Both the position numbers and the translations under genes were made by a program. The notes below the pieces were generated by a model. The model was not told the DNA's origin and searched no databases. It saw nothing but the letters and a program-made list of their open reading frames with translations. From Clostridia bacterium (GTDB taxonomy: Bacteria > Bacillota > Clostridia > TANB77 > CAG-508): a DNA stretch of 64,000 nucleotides. The stretch is from contig JAFWHH010000008.1 in assembly GCA_017512025.1 (NCBI GenBank), positions 322,606 to 386,605 of the forward strand. The letters run 5' to 3'. Positions 1 through 7,678 of the stretch are shown in pieces. How positions within the stretch are numbered: the stretch's first letter is position 1; the number at the start of each line of letters is the position of its first letter.

Positions 1-278
1 GTAGATAAAGCTGCATCAATTGCAATAATAAATGGATTATCATACTCAGTATTTATTTTATCTAGTGTACTTACAATATTTTCATAAGTTACATTGTTAA
101 ATAAATCACCATACACATATTCTTTTCCAAATTTATCTATTAATAAAGAACCTATTATTGGTCCTAGACTATCACCTATCACTCTATCTGTTCCAATACA
201 AAAAAATACAATATCTGAATCCACATCTAATCCACTTTTAAGCTCTATTACGTATCTCTTAAATTCTTCTTCTTCCAA
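1..278 (-). CDS. yyaC: YyaC-type sporulation protein (DUF1256), 3'-truncated by the window edge
   Basis: The frame opens at a TTG codon (278) six bases after AGGAGG and runs off the left edge, giving about 92 residues. It contains the run IGTDRVIGDSLGPIIGSLL, which matches the GTDRxxGDSLGP signature of the YyaC/DUF1256 family, relatives of the germination protease GPR that are found in spore formers. It is followed by a segment ending in IAIDAALS, as in that family. It lies downstream of tsf on the same strand but beyond the tsf terminator. The function is probably in sporulation or spore maturation; the exact substrate is not established. The family call is firm, but the C-terminal half is missing. 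Confidence 0.8.
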   Translation of the reverse strand, partial: MEEEEFKRYVIELKSGLDVDSDIVFFCIGTDRVIGDSLGPIIGSLLIDKFGKEYVYGDLFNNVTYENIVSTLDKINTEYDNPFIIAIDAALS

Positions 279-343
279 GCAATGCCTCCTAAAGTATTAT
301 AATTTAGAATATGTATCTATGATATTAACTATTCATGTAATAA

Positions 344-371
344 GAAAAAACCACTACAAATGTAGTGGTTT
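344..371 (-). terminator. terminator of tsf
   Basis: A perfect stem AACCACTACA / TGTAGTGGTT with a 2-nt loop is followed on the minus strand by a run of T. It lies just after the tsf stop codon. Confidence 0.9.
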
Positions 372-390
372 AATTATTAATAATTATTTA

Positions 391-1272
391 TTATCCTTTA
401 ATTTGTTTTGCAACTTCTTCAGCAAAGTTTTCTTCTACTTTTTCGATTCCTTCACCTTTTTCTAATCTTGCAAATCTATTGATTTCAGCTCCATTTTCTT
501 TTAATAATTGAGAAACTTTCTTGTCTGGATCTTTAACAAATTCTTGGTCTACTAAACAGATTTCTCCGTAGAATTTTCCAATTCTTCCTTGAACCATTTT
601 CTCAGCTATTTCAGCTGGTTTACCTTCGTTCATAGCTTGAACTTTTAAGATTTCCATTTCTTTTTCTACTCTTTCAGCTGGAACTGATTCTCTATTTAAA
701 TATTCTGGTTTAGCTGCAGCTATTTGCATACAAATATCTTTAGCTAATTCTTCTGATGCGTTGTTCATATCAACTAAAACAGCGATTTTTCCATCTCCGT
801 GGATGTATTTAGCTACCATTCCGTTTGTTTCGAATCTTTCGAATCTTCTGATTGACATGTTCTCTCCGATTGTAGCGATTTTGTTTGTTAATACTTCTTG
901 AACTGTTTTGTCAGCTTCTGAAATAGATTTTTCAGCTAATAATGCTTCAACATCAGCTGGGTTATTTAATGCAACTTGTTTAGCTACGTCAGCAACAAAT
1001 GCTTTGAATTCTGCATTTGATGCAACGAAGTCTGTTTCAGCGTTAACTTCAACAACTGCTCCAACTTTTCCATCTTCTGATATATATGCTTCTACTAATC
1101 CTTCTGCAGCAACTCTGTCAGATTTCTTAGCAGCTTTTGCTATTCCTCTTTCACGTAATAATTCGATGGCTTTTTCCATATCTCCATCTGCTTCTGTTAG
1201 AACTTTTTTGCAGTCCATCATTCCTGCACCTGTTTTCTCTCTTAAATCTTTTACTTGGCTTGCTGTTATCAT
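391..1272 (-). CDS. tsf: translation elongation factor Ts
   Basis: The 293-residue product is a full-length EF-Ts, the nucleotide exchange factor that regenerates EF-Tu-GTP. The N-terminal UBA-like segment ([19 protein letters not shown], about residues 7-25) and the TDFVA motif of the core are clear. The ATG follows a GGAG ribosome binding site. It lies downstream of rpsB in the usual rpsB-tsf order, separated by about 110 bp that carry a hairpin. It ends at a strong terminator. Confidence 0.97.
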   Translation of the reverse strand: MITASQVKDLREKTGAGMMDCKKVLTEADGDMEKAIELLRERGIAKAAKKSDRVAAEGLVEAYISEDGKVGAVVEVNAETDFVASNAEFKAFVADVAKQVALNNPADVEALLAEKSISEADKTVQEVLTNKIATIGENMSIRRFERFETNGMVAKYIHGDGKIAVLVDMNNASEELAKDICMQIAAAKPEYLNRESVPAERVEKEMEILKVQAMNEGKPAEIAEKMVQGRIGKFYGEICLVDQEFVKDPDKKVSQLLKENGAEINRFARLEKGEGIEKVEENFAEEVAKQIKG

Positions 1273-1299
1273 ACCAATTCTCCTTTCTTAAATAAAAAT

Positions 1300-1334
1300 A
1301 GCTCCCACAATTATTTTAAAATAATGTAGGAGCA
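1300..1334 (-). promoter_or_regulatory. hairpin in the rpsB-tsf spacer, possible partial terminator
   Basis: A long stem (GCTCCTAC...GTGGGAGC on the minus strand) is followed by TATTTTTATTT. It could attenuate transcription between rpsB and tsf. A second short stem (GTCCTAAAT...ATCTAGGGC) precedes it at about 1347-1368. The role is inferred from position only. Confidence 0.5.
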
Positions 1335-1380
1335 AATATATATCCGCCCTAGATTAATTTAGGACTTTTATTTACTTAAA

Positions 1381-2169
1381 TTATTCAGCAGATTCTTCTT
1401 CAGAAGCTACAACTTCTTCCATAGACATTGGTTCTTCTTCTTCAGCTGCGAATGTTTCTTCAGCTGATGTTGAAACGTCTTCTGCTTCACCTTGTCTACC
1501 TTCAATGATTGCGTTAGCCATTGTATCAGCAATTAATTTAACTGCTCTAATAGCATCATCATTTCCTGGTATAGCATAATCAACATCTTCTGGGTTACAG
1601 TTTGTATCAACTAAACCTACTACTGGGATGTTTAATTTTCTAGCTTCTAATATAGCTATTCTTTCTTTCTTAGGATCTACTACGAATAAAACTCCTGGAA
1701 CTTCGCTCATGTTCTTGATTCCACCAAGGTTCTTTTCTAGTTTTTCCATTTCTTTCTTTAATAGAATAACTTCTTTTTTAGGTAATACTTCAAAAGTACC
1801 ATCTTCTTGCATTCTTTCTAATTCGTTAAGTCTTTCAACTCTTGTTCTGATTGTTTCAAAGTTTGTAAGCATTCCACCTAACCATCTTTGGTTAACGTAG
1901 TACATTCCACTCTTCTCAGCAGCTTCTTTCATACATTCTTGAGCTTGTTTCTTTGTTCCAACAAATAAGAATGTTTTTCCTTCTTCTGCTTGAGCTCTCA
2001 TGAACTCATATGCTTCATCTAATTTCTTTGAAGTCTTTTGTAAATCGATAATATGGATTCCGTTTCTAGCTTGGAAAATGTATTCAGCCATTTTAGGATC
2101 CCATCTTCTAGTTTGATGTCCGAAATGAACACCAGCTTCTAGTAATTGTTTCATTGCAACTACTGCCAT
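1381..2169 (-). CDS. rpsB: 30S ribosomal protein S2
   Basis: The product is ribosomal protein S2 of the small subunit, 262 residues from ATG 2169 ([18 protein letters not shown]). That start has AGGAGG at good spacing, and an upstream in-frame start would add a non-homologous leader. S2 motifs are evident: [36 protein letters not shown], and GLVDTNCNP near the end of the core. The C-terminus carries a long acidic tail. It is first in the rpsB-tsf operon, with its own promoter and a leader of about 125 nt. Confidence 0.97.
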   Translation of the reverse strand: MAVVAMKQLLEAGVHFGHQTRRWDPKMAEYIFQARNGIHIIDLQKTSKKLDEAYEFMRAQAEEGKTFLFVGTKKQAQECMKEAAEKSGMYYVNQRWLGGMLTNFETIRTRVERLNELERMQEDGTFEVLPKKEVILLKKEMEKLEKNLGGIKNMSEVPGVLFVVDPKKERIAILEARKLNIPVVGLVDTNCNPEDVDYAIPGNDDAIRAVKLIADTMANAIIEGRQGEAEDVSTSAEETFAAEEEEPMSMEEVVASEEESAE

Positions 2170-2328
2170 TTTAATTTCCTCCTTTTTGTTTTTACCTCCA
2201 CAAAATCTCAAGCATTATAAGAAACTTATTTCTTATAAGCACCTTCTTATAACTAAATTTTGTGTGCGTATTGTTGCTGATTAATTTTGCAACGTCGCTA
2301 TTATATCAACTTTTAAGCGTAAAATCAA
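2170..2328 (-). promoter_or_regulatory. rpsB promoter and leader
   Basis: The promoter has TTGATT (2323-2328), a 17-bp spacer and TATAAT (2300-2305) on the minus strand. The transcribed leader of about 125 nt contains repeated TTATAAG stem segments (TTATAAGAAATAAGTTTCTTATAA). In many bacteria the S2 leader is a target of autogenous repression by S2. That role is possible here but is only inferred. Confidence 0.7.
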
Positions 2329-2375
2329 GCTTTTTTTATATTTTTTTAAGCTTTTTTATTCATGTCGAATTCTGT

Positions 2376-2415
2376 CGTACGATTGTTTGTATTATTTCCA
2401 TTTGTTCGGTTGTTT
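2376..2415 (+). promoter_or_regulatory. upstream control region of toxin locus 1
   Basis: The block TGTCGTACGATTGTTTGTAT followed 13 bp later by TGTTCGGTTG also occurs, in inverted orientation and with the same 13-bp gap, in front of toxin 2. A -35-like TTGTTT lies at 2410-2415. The -10 (near TATACG, 2430-2435) is weak compared with locus 2. The conserved block is probably a regulator site. It partly resembles the Bacillus LexA box, but its position is unusual. Confidence 0.5.
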
Positions 2416-2438
2416 TTTAGATACTTCCTTATACGCAT

Positions 2439-2470
2439 CCTTTCACAAGGAAATTCTTTATGAAAGGAGG
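2439..2470 (+). promoter_or_regulatory. toxin 1 5'-UTR hairpin that covers the ribosome binding site
   Basis: CCTTTCA (2439-2445) can pair with TGAAAGG (2461-2467), which overlaps the AAAGGAGG ribosome binding site. The same hairpin is present at toxin locus 2. It should keep translation of the toxin low, as the 5' stem-loop does in par/Fst-type systems. Confidence 0.65.
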
Positions 2471-2477
2471 TGTACTA

Positions 2478-2564
2478 ATGACATCATACGAACTAATCTG
2501 GCGCTTGATTATTTTGTTACTAACAAGTAATAATGATAACCAAGATCAGAGCAACATGGACTAA
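2478..2564 (+). CDS. 28-residue hydrophobic peptide, predicted type I toxin 1
   Basis: This short ORF starts at an ATG eight bases after AAAGGAGG and encodes MTSYELIWRLIILLLTS followed by a polar tail rich in Asn, Asp and Gln. A single hydrophobic helix with Arg inside and a charged tail is typical of membrane-acting type I toxins. A second copy at 7482-7568 (minus) has the same length and the shared pattern M-x-SYELIWRLI-x-LLL-x-S-x-NND. It is opposed by a convergent antisense-type RNA (2611-2681). The organisation matches enterococcal par (Fst/RNAII), but the peptide has no Fst sequence motif. Toxicity is inferred; the gene itself is well supported by the conserved copy and covarying RNA sites. 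Confidence 0.85.
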   Translation: MTSYELIWRLIILLLTSNNDNQDQSNMD

Positions 2565-2575
2565 AAACGTAGTCT

Positions 2576-2610
2576 TAAAAACATGTAGCCTGCCAGCTAC
2601 CTGTTTTTAA
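2576..2610 (+). terminator. terminator of toxin 1 mRNA with kissing loop
   Basis: The stem has AAAAACA-GTAGC pairing with GCTAC-TGTTTTT around the loop CTGCCA (2590-2595), and ends in a T run. The loop is the exact complement of the loop of the antitoxin RNA terminator (UGGCAG). A loop-loop contact between the two RNAs is therefore likely. Confidence 0.85.
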
Positions 2611-2681
2611 TAAAAAAAAGATATAGGCTGCCACCTATATCTTCGTGTACAAAGTCATCATACGAACTCTTTGCTTAAGCT
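2611..2681 (-). ncRNA. antitoxin RNA 1 (type I)
   Basis: The RNA is about 70 nt. Its promoter is TTGACA (2711-2716), 17 bp, TATAAT (2688-2693) on the minus strand. It ends in the stem AAGATATAGG / CCTATATCTT (2618-2643) plus a T run. It contains AGTTCGTATGATG, which is complementary to the toxin 1 mRNA just after its start codon (CATCATACGAACT at 2482-2494, repeated at 2656-2668). Its terminator loop UGGCAG complements the toxin terminator loop CUGCCA. A 5' GCTTAAGC palindrome is shared with antitoxin 2. The RNAs converge and are trans-complementary through direct repeats, as in par of pAD1. Confidence 0.85.
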
Positions 2682-2687
2682 AGTGTT

Positions 2688-2716
2688 ATTATAACACCAT
2701 ATATACTATATGTCAA
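2688..2716 (-). promoter_or_regulatory. promoter of antitoxin RNA 1
   Basis: TTGACA, exact 17-bp spacer, TATAAT. It is much closer to consensus than the opposing toxin promoter, as expected for an antitoxin made in excess. Confidence 0.9.
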
Positions 2717-2727
2717 TTTTTTTCTAA

Positions 2728-3714
2728 TTATTCACTCATTAGTTTCTCAACTATTTGTACAGCATTTGTCGCTGCACCTTTTCTTATATTGTCTGCTACA
2801 ACCCATAAGTTAACTCCGTAGTCTACACTATCATCTCTTCTTATTCTTCCAACAAATACTTCATCATGACCTGATGCATTAGCTGCTAATGGGTATTCAT
2901 TATTAGCTGGGTTGTCAACTACAATTACATTCTCCATTTTACCTAAAGTTTCTTTTAACTCATTTAAGTCAAAGTCATTCTTTAACTCCACGTTTATTGA
3001 TTCTGAATGTGAATTAAGTACTGGTACTCTTACGGTTGTTGCCGTTATTTTTAGGTCTGGTCTATGAAGAATCTTTCTTGTTTCGTTTATCATCTTCATT
3101 TCTTCTTTAGAGTATCCATTATCTCCAAATACATCTATATGTGGTAAGCAGTTATTTATTATTGGATGTGGGAATTTTTTTAGTGGTATCGTTCCGTCAT
3201 TATATAAATCATCTACAGCCTTTTTACCAGCTCCAGATACTGCTTGGTATGTTGAATATACTATTCTTTTTATTCCATATTTATCATCTAATGCTTTTAG
3301 TGGTAACATTGCTTGTATTGTTGAACAATTTGGATTAGATATTATTCCTTTATTGTAGCTAATGTCTTCTGGATTTACTTCTGGTACAACTAGTGGAACA
3401 TCTTCTTCCATTCTAAATGCACTACTGTTATCTACTACGATACATCCTTTACTTGCTGCTATTGGTGCAAACTTACGTGATACATCTCCACCTGCAGAAA
3501 AGATTGCGTAGTCAAATCCTTCATCAAAAGAATCTTCTTTTAATTCTTGAGCTACAACATCTTTTCCAAATACATTTATAACTTCTCCGGCTGATCTTTC
3601 ACTGCAAAATAATTTACACTCTTCAACTGGTAGATTTCTTTCTTGCATAACATCTATTATTGCTCTACCAACTAATCCTGTTGCTCCTACTACGGCTATT
3701 TTATATTTCTTCAT
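2728..3714 (-). CDS. asd: aspartate-semialdehyde dehydrogenase
   Basis: The enzyme reduces aspartyl phosphate to aspartate semialdehyde for lysine, methionine, threonine and diaminopimelate synthesis. The product has 328 residues from ATG 3714. The ATG six bases upstream (3720) is only one base from AAGGAGG, so the later start is preferred. The NADP-binding GATGLVG is at about residues 11-17, and the catalytic cysteine lies in SNPNCSTIQ. The later HSES stretch fits the family. It follows lysC on the same strand with a 12-bp gap, so the two form a lysC-asd operon. Confidence 0.95.
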   Translation of the reverse strand: MKKYKIAVVGATGLVGRAIIDVMQERNLPVEECKLFCSERSAGEVINVFGKDVVAQELKEDSFDEGFDYAIFSAGGDVSRKFAPIAASKGCIVVDNSSAFRMEEDVPLVVPEVNPEDISYNKGIISNPNCSTIQAMLPLKALDDKYGIKRIVYSTYQAVSGAGKKAVDDLYNDGTIPLKKFPHPIINNCLPHIDVFGDNGYSKEEMKMINETRKILHRPDLKITATTVRVPVLNSHSESINVELKNDFDLNELKETLGKMENVIVVDNPANNEYPLAANASGHDEVFVGRIRRDDSVDYGVNLWVVADNIRKGAATNAVQIVEKLMSE

Positions 3715-3726
3715 AAGCATACCTCC

Positions 3727-4887
3727 TTAAGCTGTTATTAACTTTTGATGTAATTCATTTACTATACTATCATCTATATTTTTAGCAACTATTTCTATTC
3801 TAGATTGACCTAAATTTATATCTAATACTTCTGCTCTATTATTTAATGTTTCTAATATTGTTTCTAAAGTAATACTATCTTGTATTACTCCATATCCGAT
3901 TACAGATAATTTAGATATTTCTTCAATTATTATCTCTAGATTTTTTTCTTCAAATATTTTTTGAATTCTATTTATATCTGAGCTTAGTGCAATAAAACTT
4001 ACTTTATTATCTTTAATATTTTTGTAATTATTTACTATGATATTGTTTGCTAATAAATCTTTATATATTTCTATATTATTAATATTACTATTTGTATTTA
4101 CTTCTACCAAAGCTACTTTAGTATTATTAACTATGCTCTTTACTTCGCTTGTTTCTATCTTCTTACAAACTCTTGAACCTTCGCCATCTACAAAAGTTGA
4201 TTTTGCTATTATACTGCAATCAAATCTTTCTCCAATTTGGATACTTCTATCATGTAATACTTTAGCTCCAGCATCTGATATTTCTTGCATTTCACCAAAA
4301 GATATTTCATCTATTTTCTTCACACCATCCACAACATGTGGATCAGCTGAATAAATTCCATCTACATCTGAATATATAAAACATTCATCCGCTTCTAAAG
4401 CAGCTGCTAATGCCACAGCAGTGGTATCAGAGCCACCTCTTCCAAGTGTTGTTATATCTCCTATATCATTTATTCCTTGGAAGCCAGTAACAATTACTAT
4501 CTTTCCTTGCTCTAGCTCTTTATATATACGCTCTGGATATATCGTTTCTATCTTTGCGCTCTCATAAACCGAATTTGTTTTTATTCCAGCTTGCCATCCA
4601 GTTAATGATATTGCTTCATATCCTTTTTCATTAAGTAGTATGCTTAATTTTGATGCTGTAATTTGCTCTCCAACTGAAAGAAGCATATCCATTTCTCTTT
4701 TGCTTGGAGTTGCTGATAAGCTCTCACTTTCACTTATAAGATTATTTGTTGTTTTACCTTGTGCAGATACAACTACAACTATTCCATCTGCTTTATCTTT
4801 ATTTTCAATTATCCTTTGTGCTACTAAATTTAATTTTGTGTCGTCCGCAACAGAACTTCCACCGAATTTCATTACCATTGTTTTCAT
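3727..4887 (-). CDS. lysC: aspartate kinase
   Basis: The enzyme phosphorylates aspartate, the first step of the aspartate amino acid family. The product begins MKTMVMKFGGSSV; the KFGGSSV motif is the kinase signature. GRGGSDTTA forms the active-site region, and two ACT-type regulatory segments follow in the C-terminal third. An alternative ATG lies three codons upstream (4896), but it is too close to the purine-rich GAGAGAG. It is cotranscribed with asd. A TATAAT with a weak -35 lies about 75 bp upstream. No lysine riboswitch is visible in the short leader. Confidence 0.94.
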   Translation of the reverse strand: MKTMVMKFGGSSVADDTKLNLVAQRIIENKDKADGIVVVVSAQGKTTNNLISESESLSATPSKREMDMLLSVGEQITASKLSILLNEKGYEAISLTGWQAGIKTNSVYESAKIETIYPERIYKELEQGKIVIVTGFQGINDIGDITTLGRGGSDTTAVALAAALEADECFIYSDVDGIYSADPHVVDGVKKIDEISFGEMQEISDAGAKVLHDRSIQIGERFDCSIIAKSTFVDGEGSRVCKKIETSEVKSIVNNTKVALVEVNTNSNINNIEIYKDLLANNIIVNNYKNIKDNKVSFIALSSDINRIQKIFEEKNLEIIIEEISKLSVIGYGVIQDSITLETILETLNNRAEVLDINLGQSRIEIVAKNIDDSIVNELHQKLITA

Positions 4888-5003
4888 AACAGTCATCTCT
4901 CTCTCTTGCTCTATATGTTTCTTTATTTTTTATCTTTTGTTACGATTTTATTTTTCTCATTATATCATATGAATAAAAAATAAAAGTGTTTTTAATAAAA
5001 AAA

Positions 5004-5055
5004 TCCTGAAGGAATTGAATTATATTTTTATTTTATTTCAATCCTCCAGGATAAT
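5004..5055 (-). terminator. terminator of hslO
   Basis: The stem ATCCTG-AGG...CCT-CAGGAT ends in a run of T on the minus strand. It lies just after the hslO stop codon. Confidence 0.8.
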
Positions 5056-5080
5056 TTATTATATTAATATTGTATGCAGT

Positions 5081-5962
5081 TTATTTACATTTTGTTTTAA
5101 TCTTTTCTAAGTCTTCTTTTTTGAATAGATATTTTTTCTTACAGAATTTACACTCAATCTCTGCTTGACCATCTGTATCAATTATATCTTGTATTTCTTT
5201 AGCTCCAAGTGATATTAATCCATTTTGTATTCTGCTTCTTTTACAATCACATGTATACTTTGGATATAAATCATCACCAACCATAAATAACATACCATCT
5301 CCAGAAATCATTCCAGCTATATCTTCTAAAGATTTATTTTGATCTAATAATTTACTGATTGGTGGCATCTTCTTTAAGTTCTTTTCTATAAAACTTATAT
5401 CTTCTTCAGTAGCATCTGGCATTAATTGCACAATATATCCACCAGCGCTCTTAACTCCATTCTTATCTACTAATACTCCAAGTGCTATTGCAGTTGGCAC
5501 TTGTTCAGATTTAGCAAAGTATTCAGTAAAGTCTTCTGCTATCTCTCCAGATACAAGTGGTGTTAATCCAATATATGGCTCTTTTAAACCAATATCTCTA
5601 ATTATATATAGCATACCATCTCTACCAACAGCAGATCCAACGTCTAATTTACCATTAGATTTTAATGGTAAATCAATACTTGGATTCTTTATGTATCCAC
5701 GTACATTTGCATCTTTATTTGATACTACTATCATTGTATCAATTGGGCCATTTGCTTTTATTTGCAAAGTAATCTTATCATCGTCTTCTTTTAAGTTACT
5801 TCCCATTAAACTTCCCATAGTTAATAATCTACCCATAGCAGCAGTTGTAACTGGACTCAAGTCATGAATCTTTCTTGCTTCCTCTACTAAGTTAGTAGAA
5901 TTTATACATTTTATATTTACTTTTCCATCTAAAGCTAAAAAGCTTATTATTTTATCTTCCAT
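5081..5962 (-). CDS. hslO: Hsp33 redox-regulated chaperone
   Basis: This cytoplasmic holdase is activated by oxidation. The 293 residues are the normal length. The N-terminal core is clear (LVEEARKIHDLSPVTTAAMGRLL). The C-terminal zinc switch has CDC followed about 30 residues later by CKFC, the four cysteines of the family. The ATG has a GAGG ribosome binding site. It lies downstream of a higher-GC cassette (5985-6770) that separates it from dtd. No convincing own promoter is seen in the 67 bp upstream, so dtd-hslO may once have been one operon. Confidence 0.95.
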   Translation of the reverse strand: MEDKIISFLALDGKVNIKCINSTNLVEEARKIHDLSPVTTAAMGRLLTMGSLMGSNLKEDDDKITLQIKANGPIDTMIVVSNKDANVRGYIKNPSIDLPLKSNGKLDVGSAVGRDGMLYIIRDIGLKEPYIGLTPLVSGEIAEDFTEYFAKSEQVPTAIALGVLVDKNGVKSAGGYIVQLMPDATEEDISFIEKNLKKMPPISKLLDQNKSLEDIAGMISGDGMLFMVGDDLYPKYTCDCKRSRIQNGLISLGAKEIQDIIDTDGQAEIECKFCKKKYLFKKEDLEKIKTKCK

Positions 5963-5984
5963 TTTATACCTCTTATTAATAATA

Positions 5985-6028
5985 TCTGCCCCTCTTAGTT
6001 ATCATTTTACTGATTAAGAGGGGCATCT
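5985..6028 (-). terminator. hairpin after the higher-GC gene at 6030
   Basis: A strong stem GCCCCTCTTA / TAAGAGGGGC with a loop of about 14 nt. The T run after it is short, so termination may be incomplete, which could let transcription continue into hslO. Confidence 0.6.
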
Positions 6029-6029
6029 G

Positions 6030-6659
6030 TCACATACCCATACCGTATTCAAGTGCCGAGTACAGTCCGTCTTCTTCTGCGTTATCGCACGCTTCTTCGT
6101 CGGATGTATTCTTTCCAGCCATTTCTTCCACTGTAGGTCCGAGCTTAAGGCCTTTTTTTCTCAGAGCTTCTTCTGCTGCTTCTCTTACACGTGGATCCGG
6201 CTTGAAGGATGGTACTTCGAAGTCAAAGGGATAATCAAGCGGATTACCTGATGTAAGGTCAACTCCAGCTATAGGTCCATTTCCCGGCAGGGAATGTTCC
6301 TTATCGGAGCTATTACGACCAAAATCAGACATATCACTTGCTGACTTATTGCCTCCGCCTTCAATCTCAAGATGCAGTTCATTAGCCGGCTGATTGATCA
6401 GCTGCTCTGCATTATCGATTTTTCTGAAAGCGCCACGAAGCCATTCCCATGTCTTTCCCCATGTAGTCTCTGCGTCCTCTGTGAGTCTCGGCAAAGTACT
6501 GGTTCCTGCAAAGAAACCTTTAATGTACTCTACTGAGTCGATAGCGTCCTTCAGAAGCTTCCGTTCTGCTTCATTGTAGAAGTCGCTTTCGAGTGCTTCA
6601 GCAAAGTCACGCTTCAAAGCCTGCATTCTTCCTCCAACAGTATCTGGTCCCATATACAT
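6030..6659 (-). CDS. hypothetical protein, higher-GC cassette gene
   Basis: I do not recognise this protein of about 209 residues. It has no signal peptide or TM helix. It has a helical N-terminal half and a proline/glycine-rich linker (GNGPIAGVDLTSGNPLDYPF), and it ends in acidic residues and EYGMGM. The longest frame starts with GTG (6668) only three bases after AAAGGA, so ATG 6659 is preferred. Base composition is clearly higher in G+C than in the flanking hslO and dtd genes. It has its own promoter and a GC-rich 3' stem, which suggests insertion as a single-gene cassette between dtd and hslO. Confidence 0.75.
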   Translation of the reverse strand: MYMGPDTVGGRMQALKRDFAEALESDFYNEAERKLLKDAIDSVEYIKGFFAGTSTLPRLTEDAETTWGKTWEWLRGAFRKIDNAEQLINQPANELHLEIEGGGNKSASDMSDFGRNSSDKEHSLPGNGPIAGVDLTSGNPLDYPFDFEVPSFKPDPRVREAAEEALRKKGLKLGPTVEEMAGKNTSDEEACDNAEEDGLYSALEYGMGM

Positions 6660-6712
6660 AGTATGCACCTGTCCTTTCGTTGATTATATATGGTTTATTG
6701 TGAATGTACCAA

Positions 6713-6768
6713 GAGACGTTTGTCTCATCAGTATGCATTATTTTATCATATATTCCTTGATAAATCAA
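6713..6768 (-). promoter_or_regulatory. promoter and 5' hairpin of the 6030 gene
   Basis: TTGATT (6763-6768), 17-bp spacer, TAAAAT (6740-6745) on the minus strand. The stem GAGAC-AAAC-GTCTC lies at 6713-6726, within about 20 nt of the expected transcript start. Confidence 0.75.
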
Positions 6769-6780
6769 GTTCTATGCGCT

Positions 6781-7227
6781 TTATAGAATACTTTCATCTA
6801 GAATTATTGTTACTGGACCATCATTCAATAGCTCTACTTCCATGTGTGCTCCAAATACTCCAGACTTTACTGGTACATCATATTCAGCACATTTATTCTT
6901 AAAATATTCATATAACTCATTTGCTTTATCAGGAGATCCCGCATTAATAAAGCTTGGTCTATTTCCATGTGAGCAATCTGCATATAAAGTAAATTGAGAA
7001 ACGATAAGTAAGCTACCATTAATATCTATAATAGATTTATTCATCTTATCATTTTCATCTCTGAAGACTCTTAAATTAACAAGCTTCTTAACAAATTTAT
7101 CTGCTATTTCTTCTGTATCATCTTGTGCTACTCCTAATAAAACAAGAAAGCCCTCGTCAATTTTACCAGTCACTTTTCCATCAACTTTAACTTCCGCGTG
7201 TTTAACTCTTTGAACAACTAATTTCAT
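6781..7227 (-). CDS. dtd: D-aminoacyl-tRNA deacylase
   Basis: The enzyme removes D-amino acids (and glycine) wrongly attached to tRNA. The 148-residue length is normal for the family. It begins MKLVVQRVKHAEVKV; the active-site motif SQFTLYAD and the second motif NAGSP (usually NxGPV) are both present. The ATG follows AAAGGAG. It lies upstream of the higher-GC cassette and hslO on the same strand. Confidence 0.95.
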   Translation of the reverse strand: MKLVVQRVKHAEVKVDGKVTGKIDEGFLVLLGVAQDDTEEIADKFVKKLVNLRVFRDENDKMNKSIIDINGSLLIVSQFTLYADCSHGNRPSFINAGSPDKANELYEYFKNKCAEYDVPVKSGVFGAHMEVELLNDGPVTIILDESIL

Positions 7228-7327
7228 GTCTTACTCCTTTCATAATCATTTATTTTTCGTTCTCAATTAAACCATAAAAACATACAAAATACAATATTTC
7301 TATCTACTATAAATATTTAGTTTATCA

Positions 7328-7356
7328 TTGACATATACTATAAATGATGTTATAAT
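7328..7356 (+). promoter_or_regulatory. promoter of antitoxin RNA 2
   Basis: TTGACA (7328-7333), 17-bp spacer, TATAAT (7351-7356). The sequence is nearly the same as the antitoxin 1 promoter, including the spacer start TATA. Confidence 0.9.
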
Positions 7357-7362
7357 AACATC

Positions 7363-7432
7363 AGCTTAAGCAAAAAGTTCATAGGAAAACATTTTTGCAC
7401 AAAGATATAGGCCACCACCTATATCTTTTTTT
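7363..7432 (+). ncRNA. antitoxin RNA 2 (type I)
   Basis: The RNA is about 70 nt and shares the 5' stretch AGCTTAAGCAAA with antitoxin 1. Its target-pairing segment AAGTTCATAGGAA (7375-7387) is identical to plus-strand 7551-7563, so it is complementary to the toxin 2 mRNA right after its start codon. It ends in AAAGATATAGG-CCACCA-CCTATATCTTT plus T. The loop CCACCA complements UGGUGG in the toxin 2 terminator loop. Both contact sites differ from those of locus 1, yet complementarity is kept. Confidence 0.85.
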
Positions 7433-7440
7433 ATATAAAA

Positions 7441-7472
7441 AAATTCAGATAGTCCACCAACTATCTGAATCA
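7441..7472 (-). terminator. terminator of toxin 2 mRNA with kissing loop
   Basis: The stem ATTCAGATAG / CTATCTGAAT encloses the RNA loop UUGGUGGA and is followed by a long T run on the minus strand. The loop complements the antitoxin 2 loop CCACCA. Confidence 0.85.
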
Positions 7473-7481
7473 AAACTATTT

Positions 7482-7568
7482 CTAGTCTTTTTCGTGCAGG
7501 TCGCTATCATTATTACCACTTAATAGTAGCAAAACGATTAAACGCCATATAAGTTCATAGGAACTCAT
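7482..7568 (-). CDS. 28-residue hydrophobic peptide, predicted type I toxin 2
   Basis: This is the paralogue of the peptide at 2478-2564 and has the same length. It reads MSSYELIWRLIVLLLLS, then a polar tail with Asn, Asp, His and Lys. The ATG follows AAAGGAGG. The ribosome binding site is again paired by a CCTTTCA/TGAAAGG hairpin (7579-7607). The nucleotide sequence differs from copy 1 at many synonymous sites while the peptide is held, which is what selection on the peptide would give. It probably inserts in the membrane. It is opposed by antitoxin RNA 2. Toxicity is inferred. Confidence 0.85.
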   Translation of the reverse strand: MSSYELIWRLIVLLLLSGNNDSDLHEKD

Positions 7569-7615
7569 TTCAACACCTCCTTTCATAAAGATTTTCCTTG
7601 TGAAAGGATGAACTT

Positions 7616-7678
7616 ATTATATAAAGGGAAAACCGAAAAATCAACCGAACACAGCTAATTAATACAAACAATCGTACG
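7616..7678 (-). promoter_or_regulatory. toxin 2 promoter and conserved upstream box
   Basis: TTGATT (7639-7644), 17-bp spacer, TATAAT (7616-7621) on the minus strand. Upstream lie CGTACGATTGTTTG (7665-7678) and TGTTCGGTTG (7642-7651), with the same sequences and 13-bp gap as at locus 1. Confidence 0.75.

Noticed and set aside
94..465. Plus-strand frame MLNKSPYTYSF...
   Set aside because: It is antisense to yyaC and its terminator, with no ribosome binding site; a shadow frame.
2376..2389. Calling the upstream box a proven LexA site
   Set aside because: It matches 12 of 14 consensus positions, but it lies about 20 bp upstream of the -35 rather than over the promoter, and there is no lexA or recA promoter in the window to compare. 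Kept only as a possible regulator site.
4888..5003. Lysine riboswitch before lysC
   Set aside because: The leader is too short and lacks the conserved helices; only a TATAAT and a purine-rich stretch are seen.
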